From NCBI GenBank assembly GCA_027924585.1, contig BSBM01000994.1, forward strand, positions 7,075,001-7,139,000: a stretch of 64,000 nucleotides of DNA. The letters run 5' to 3'. The DNA is from Larix kaempferi. Taxonomy: Eukaryota > Streptophyta > Pinopsida > Pinales > Pinaceae. Positions 59,265-64,000 of the stretch are shown here, piece by piece (positions within the stretch are counted from its first letter, which is position 1; each line of letters begins with the position of its first letter). The position numbers were made by a program, and so were the translations under genes. Below the pieces are notes generated by a model. The model did no database searches. It was not told where the DNA came from and was given only the letters and a program-made list of their open reading frames with translations.

Positions 59265-60074
59265 TTAGTCTGCATCTTCATTCTTTGATTCGGATTCTTC
59301 CTTTTCTGATTCTTGGACCTGATCTTCTTCATCTTCAGCTGTATCCTCTGTACATGATTCATCACTGTTTATCTGAGTGTCTTTTACATGACTCCCTTCA
59401 TCTACTTTAATATCAATGCAGTCAACCATTTTATGCAACCTCTTATTGTAACATCTATATCCTTTACTGTTTGTAGCATATCCTAGGAAAACACCTTCAT
59501 CATCCCTATCATCATATTTGCCAAGATGTTCATCATTATTCTTGATATAACATTTACTCCCAAAGACTTTGAAATGCTTGATTGTAGCAGGTCTGCCAAA
59601 CCATAATTCATAGGGGGTTTTATCACTATTCGGCCTTAAGTGAGCTTTGTTAAGTATATGAATAGCAGTATGAATTGCCTCTACCCAAAAGCCCTGAGAC
59701 ATATTCTTTTCTTTCATCATTGATCTTGCCATCTGTTGAACTGATCTATTCTGTCTCTCAACCACTCCATTTTGCTATGGACTCCCTGGAATTGTATACT
59801 CTCTTTTGATACCCTGTTCATCACAAAATTCCTTGAAATGCCTTGAGCTAAACTATCCTCCTCTATTTGACCTCACTGCTTTCAGTCTTGTTCCTGTTTG
59901 ATTCTCGGTCAAAGCTTTAAATACTTTGAATTTTTCAAACGCTTTAGATTTCTCTTTCAGAAAAGCAACCCCTCTTTTCCTATACCTTCCTTCCTTGATG
60001 GTCCACACAAATCCATATGCACTAACTAAAGAGGTTTATCTGAACATGGAAAGCTCTTGGATTTGAACTGTGTT
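59265..60074 (-). pseudogene. Copia integrase core and C-terminal region
   Basis: 60074-59770 is recognisable only across frames: KAFEKFKVFKALTE, RLKAVRSNRGG (second catalytic Asp changed to Asn), EFCDEQGIKREYTIPGSP. The open part (59765-59265) starts MVERQNRSVQQMARSMM, which holds the catalytic Glu, followed by TPYELWFGRPATIKHFKVFG and EGVFLGYATNSKGYRCYN, typical of the copia integrase end, and an acidic tail. Confidence 0.88.
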
Positions 60075-61034
60075 CTAGTTAGTTTTCCCATTTGGCAAGT
60101 TACAAACAACATCATACGGTTTTGATATCTTCGGGAAATCTTTCACTGCTCCAATGTTTCTAAGTTTGATTAAATGATCAAAATTTAAATGTCCAAGTCT
60201 TTTATGCCATAGCCAGCTCTCATCATACTTGCTTATATGACATTCCTCCTTTTCTTCTTTCAAGACATAAACATTGTTTTCTGTTCTTATACCTTTGGCA
60301 ACTAATTGACCTGAGTTTACAGAATTTATCTTACAATCTTTAGCAGTGAAAGCCACTTCACGTACCCTGTCACATACCTGACTGACACTAAGAAGATTAT
60401 GTTTTAAACCATCCACAAACGATACATCTTGAGCTTTCCCTTTGCCATTGCTAAAACTTACCATTCCTTTGCCTCTGATTTTTCCTAGAGCATCATTTCC
60501 AAAAGTTACATTTCCTGATTTGTGTTCTCTTAGATACAAAAACTTACTTTTATCCCCAGTCATGTGTTTGGAGAATCCATTGTCAATATACCATGAGTCC
60601 TTCTGTCTTTGAGCAGAAAGCACTAAATCACATTGATTGCTTTCTTTCCTCTTCCACACTTTTCTTTTAGTTGAATAATTCACTCTTGAATCTGTTTTGT
60701 AGTTCTTCAAATAACATTCTGTAGCCTTCTGTCCAAAGTTATGACAAACATAGCATTCTGGCTCATTGTACAAAAGATCAAAAGGATTGACATTTCTATC
60801 ATGAATTCCTCTTCTGATTGTTGATAGAGTATGATAGTTTTGATTACTCACTGACTGTTCCACTCTGTGTTGCAGCATTTGATTCTTACTAAATATTCTT
60901 TGTTGCATGTTTCTAGGATTAAATACACAAATTGCAGCTTTGTGACCAAAGCTAGAACAACAATAACAGTAACCATTAAAGAAATTTTGATACCTGGATC
61001 TTAGCTGTCCTCTTGGAATTGATTGCCTTGTCAC
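60075..61034 (-). pseudogene. Copia Gag end, protease and pre-integrase segment
   Basis: 319 open codons. Residues 23-36 (CYCCSSFGHKAAIC) are a complete CCHC knuckle; residues 94-107 (CYVCHNFGQKATEC) a second with His replaced by Gln. The protease follows: SWYIDNGFSKHMTG with Asp151, where the usual D-S-G is D-N-G. KHNLLSVSQVCD closes that domain. The GAG_pre-integrase segment WLWHKRLGHLNFDHLIKL starts near residue 272. The separate ATG start is fortuitous; this is mid-polyprotein. Confidence 0.92.
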
Positions 61035-61067
61035 TCTGTATTATATATCTTCTTCATGCTTTCTTGA

Positions 61068-62140
61068 CTATAGAGTATTGTATTTTGTTCCTATAGCTAT
61101 ATCCTTTTTATCATTCATTAGCTTGTCATTACTGTCGGTTTTATGTGCTCCAGCTTTGATGGAGGTTGCAGACTTTGTGAATTCCGATTTCTTACTGCTT
61201 TGAAAGTTGATCACCTTAGTTATTTCTTTGTTCTCTAAGTGACTGCTGCTTGAACCTTGTTCATAGCTTAAACCAGATTTAATCAAAGGAGATCTTTGCT
61301 TACTCAAGATATTATTTAAGTCTTCTGAGGCTTTAATACTTGAAGAATTCTGATGATATAAAGTTTGGAATTTTTCTAATTCTTTCTTCACTGTCACCAC
61401 TTCTTCCTCTAACTTTTCACATCTTGTTTTACTTTCAGCCAGCCGTTGTTTAAGAATGTATTCTATTTTCTTTGCCTCTTCTAGTTCTATTTTTACCAAA
61501 ATACAGTCTATACTAGGTTCTTTGTCATTCTTTTCATATTGTATGAGCAATTGTTTTTGTTTCCTCTTCTTTAACCTGAGTCTATCAATTTCTTCCAATG
61601 CTCTAATCAACTCATCTTTCATATCAACTACAACATCTTCATCATTCATGTCACTTTTTGCATATTCAATGTCAATATCTTCTATGGCCATAAGCATAAA
61701 ATCATTCATTTTATCTTCACAAGATGAATTGCTATCTATATCCTCTGAGGAGACATCATCATTTGCACACAAACTTTTCTTTTTACTGTATTTCTTAAAT
61801 TTGTATTTCTCTTCATCATCAGAATTCTGATCTTTTTTCTTGTGGGGACATGTAGGGGCAAAATGACCTATCTTACCACAGTTAAAACATTTAAAAGGCA
61901 TCTTGTCTCTATATTTACCTAATCCTTCTTCAATCTTCTTACAAATTTTTCCTCAATCTCATCTGCTCCAGAATCAATATTCTTATCTGCTTTAAAGGAG
62001 GCTTCTCTAGTGGTATTTTTATCTTTGTTGATCCTCATTTCATAGGCAATTAGAGTTCCTAGGAGTTGATCAATACCCAAATTTTTAAGATCATTTAACT
62101 CTTCTGTTGCTGAGACTTTGGGGTTAAATTTATCAGGCAA
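61068..62140 (-). pseudogene. Copia Gag middle: zinc knuckle and coiled coil
   Basis: 62140-61919 gives LKNLGIDQLLGTLIAYEMRI and a charged tail. After a short break 61901-61068 (277 codons) begins with the knuckle CFNCGKIGHFAPTC, intact. It is followed by an Asp/Glu/Ser-rich stretch and a long coiled coil (IDRLRLKKRKQKQLLIQYEK; LEEEVVTVKKELEKFQTLYH). Such an extended Gag is usual for SIRE/Maximus-type elements. The plus-strand ORF 61456-61830 is its antisense. Confidence 0.9.
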
Positions 62141-62183
62141 AGATTTTAAAATTTTCTAAACTAAGGATGCTTCTTCAATTGTT

Positions 62184-62624
62184 TCACCGAGCCCCTTTCC
62201 TAGCATTCACAAGTTCTTCAACCCTTAGGAAATATTTACTAACAATATCATCCTCATTCATCTTTAGTTGTTCAAATTTCAGCCTGTATGTTTGCAATTT
62301 GGCATCTTTTACTTTCTCATTCCCTTCATAGCTATTAATAAGTTTATCCCACATATCTTTAGCAAATTCAAGATGCATCACTTTCACAAACTCAGATTCA
62401 GCAAGACCACTTAATATTGCATTCATTCCCTTAGCATTAAAACTGAATTCCATCTTGTCATCTTTGGAAGCAAGAACCACAGGTTTTGTATGTCCAGTTT
62501 CTACAACTTCCCAAACATCAACACCTAGGGACATTAAATATGTTCGCATTCTAACTTTCCAAAAGGCAAAATTTGTTCCATCAAACATAGGAGCTTTATT
62601 GGTTGAGCCTTCATGGCTTGTCAT
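62184..62624 (-). pseudogene. Copia Gag N-terminus
   Basis: Starts MTSHEGSTNKAPMFDGTNFA, then FWKVRMRTYLMSLGVDVWEV, AKDMWDKLINSYEGNEKVKD, LQTYRLKFEQLKMNEDDIVS: the DUF4219/UBN2 Gag core. ATG 62624 is 39 bp from the PBS and is the natural start. A frameshift near 62190 separates it from the rest of Gag. Confidence 0.93.
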
Positions 62625-62663
62625 GTTTAAGATTTCGGATCTACCTTAGACTAAAGGAACACT

Positions 62664-62677
62664 GCTCTAATACCAAT
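62664..62677 (-). other. Primer-binding site of the copia element
   Basis: The minus strand reads ATTGGTATTAGAGC immediately inside the 5' LTR; the initiator-Met type with one change. Confidence 0.88.
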
Positions 62678-63961
62678 TGTTAAAAGTATTCAAATAACTG
62701 AGAGGGTGGGGGGTGAATCAGTTATTACTATGCTTAAACAATTTTACATTCCTTTTTCCTTTTAACTTTGATGAAGTGTGACAATCAATATGATATGAGA
62801 TGTTCTATGCACATTCCTTTATAGCAGGTATATTGTTATAACATAATTAAATATAAGGCATACAAACAATGTTCAATCACATAAATGTGTAGAGGCACTG
62901 ATTTTCCTAAGGAAACCCATAAAGGGAAAAAACCTCTTCTTGTTAGGATGAAAGGAAAGCTCCAACTTCTCTTTACATTCTATTTTATCTGAGCTACAAC
63001 CCAGATGAGGCTGCTACCTCTGTTTCTTCAGCACCAACTAAATGGAAGCTACAACTCCCAAATGTACAAGCACCAACTTGCAAAGAAGACTTTACAGTCT
63101 TCCCTTGCTCCTCCCTACCACCCTATGTAAGAAACTTTTCTGTCAATTATATCACACTAGTTCAGATATATCAGTACATACCCTTTTTATTTTGTTCTGT
63201 GCTGCTACAACTTGAGTTTTTGGGCATTATGTTCTTCATTAAATCGAGCCATATATTTTTGTTCTCATGTTCTTCGAATCGCAGCTTCATCAGCAACCAC
63301 TCCTCTTCATCCTCTCGATTCTCACATTGATTTTGTTATCATCAATTGTTTTTTATAGATGCTGAAGTTATATGCCTCGGTCTCTTTAACTTCCAGGTAT
63401 ACCAATTCTAAAACTGAAACTGTCTTTTTAACTCCCAATTTGAAAATTGAACCGTCTCTTTGACTTCCAGAATTTACACGCTGTAACTAATATTTGAACT
63501 GTCTCTTTGAATTCTAGAATTTACACGCTGTAACTAACTAATTAAAAAATAAATAAATTTTTGTGAGTCGCAGCTTGTCTGAGTCATAGCTGTTTGAGTC
63601 ACGGCCGTCTGAGTCTCAGCCGTCTGAGTTGCAGCTGTCTGAGTCACGGCCGTCTGAGTCTCAGCCGTGTGAGTCGCAGCCATGTGAGTCGCAGCCATCT
63701 GATTCGCATCCATCTGAGTTGCAGCCATCTGAGTCACAGCTTGTTTGAGTCGCAGCTATCTCAGTCACAGCCGTCTGAGTCACAACCATCTGAGTTGCAG
63801 CCGTTTGAGTCACAACTGTCTGAGTTGTAGCCATCTAACAACATTCTTTTCTTGTATTTTAATCTTAGTCGCAGTTTTAGTAAACTGAAGTTGGTATGGT
63901 TTGAGTCATCCGCCTTGTCTGCTTTCCAACCATCAATGACAACTGAATTAAAGTGCCAACA
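62678..63961 (-). repeat. 5' LTR of the copia element (1284 bp)
   Basis: On plus it starts TGTTAAAAG and ends GTGCCAACA, matching the 3' LTR over its whole length. TATA box on minus at 63350-63357. Minisatellite at 63565-63836. Confidence 0.95.
63565..63836. repeat. 15-bp minisatellite in U3 of the 5' LTR, about 18 units
   Basis: Same unit (GAGTCGCAGCCGTCT type) and same total length (272 bp) as in the other LTR, but the order of variant units differs in places. Confidence 0.95.
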
Positions 63962-64000
63962 CCTGGTTAGATCAATACACTGAACACTCCCAAGTAGTGA

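Larger units (their letters stand above)
56056..63961 (-). mobile_element. Near-complete Ty1/copia retrotransposon (7906 bp), inactive
   Basis: Two ~1.28-kb LTRs flank a minus-strand gag-pol in copia order (gag, protease, integrase, RT, RNase H), with PBS next to the 5' LTR and PPT next to the 3' LTR. Flanking 5-mers CCTAG (56051-56055) and CCTGG (63962-63966) look like a target duplication with one later mutation. A large Gag with several zinc knuckles and a coiled coil resembles the SIRE/Maximus lineage. Stops and frameshifts in most domains mean it cannot mobilise on its own. Confidence 0.92.

Noticed and set aside
61456-61830. 124-codon plus-strand ORF rich in Ser and Phe
   Set aside because: Exact antisense of the copia Gag coiled-coil segment.

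Overview
This is a plant nuclear window, most likely from a gymnosperm or another very large, repeat-rich genome. It is AT-rich, dominated by old and nested LTR retrotransposons, and carries one intact-looking host gene, an intron-containing NIP-type aquaporin. A Penelope-like retroelement with a GIY-YIG endonuclease also points towards conifers, where such elements (Dryad family) are known; this assignment is an inference.

Layout: 1-3.7 kb is the minus-strand coding part of a Ty3/gypsy (Tat-like) element (gag, protease, RNase H, start of RT) with a tRNA-Asp primer-binding site at 3671-3688. Its 5' LTR begins at 3693 and seems to carry a coiled-coil ORF (4356-5148). 6.8-7.9 kb holds LTR relics and a tandem repeat. 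7.9-13.4 kb is non-coding and leads to a PBS (13368-13379) and a 1929-bp LTR (13383-15311) with perfect 9-bp terminal inverted repeats. 15.3-19.1 kb is non-coding with local duplications and a degenerate ~0.7-kb tandem array. A decayed plus-strand Ty1/copia element starts at 19124 and stops inside RT at ~22678. There a ~3-kb palindrome begins: two ~560-bp inverted arms flank a 5'-truncated Penelope pseudogene, and an 809-bp MITE-like insertion splits the right arm.

26.9-28.7 kb, minus strand: five-exon NIP aquaporin (285 residues as modelled), related to the Lsi1/NIP2 silicon-channel subgroup by filter residues and by the 108-residue NPA spacing. 30.9-33.6 kb and 37.3-41.6 kb: two minus-strand Ty3/gypsy wrecks, separated by a 3-kb LTR-like, repeat-bearing stretch. 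41.6-42.3 kb: a foldback element, a tRNA-like sequence and a 102-bp-arm hairpin in tandem.

43.9-52.4 kb holds broken pieces of three unrelated host genes that still carry intron signals: PIG-T (GPI transamidase subunit, plus), a multi-KH RNA-binding protein (minus) and a GH31 glucosidase (minus), together with a LINE zinc-finger relic. 56056-63961 is an almost complete minus-strand Ty1/copia element with two ~1.28-kb LTRs, PPT, PBS, gag, protease, integrase, RT and RNase H. It is disabled by stops and frameshifts and has a 15-bp minisatellite in the U3 part of each LTR.

The aquaporin is the only feature expected to act as a host gene. All coordinates for decayed pieces are approximate, and homology was judged by reading translations, not by database search.
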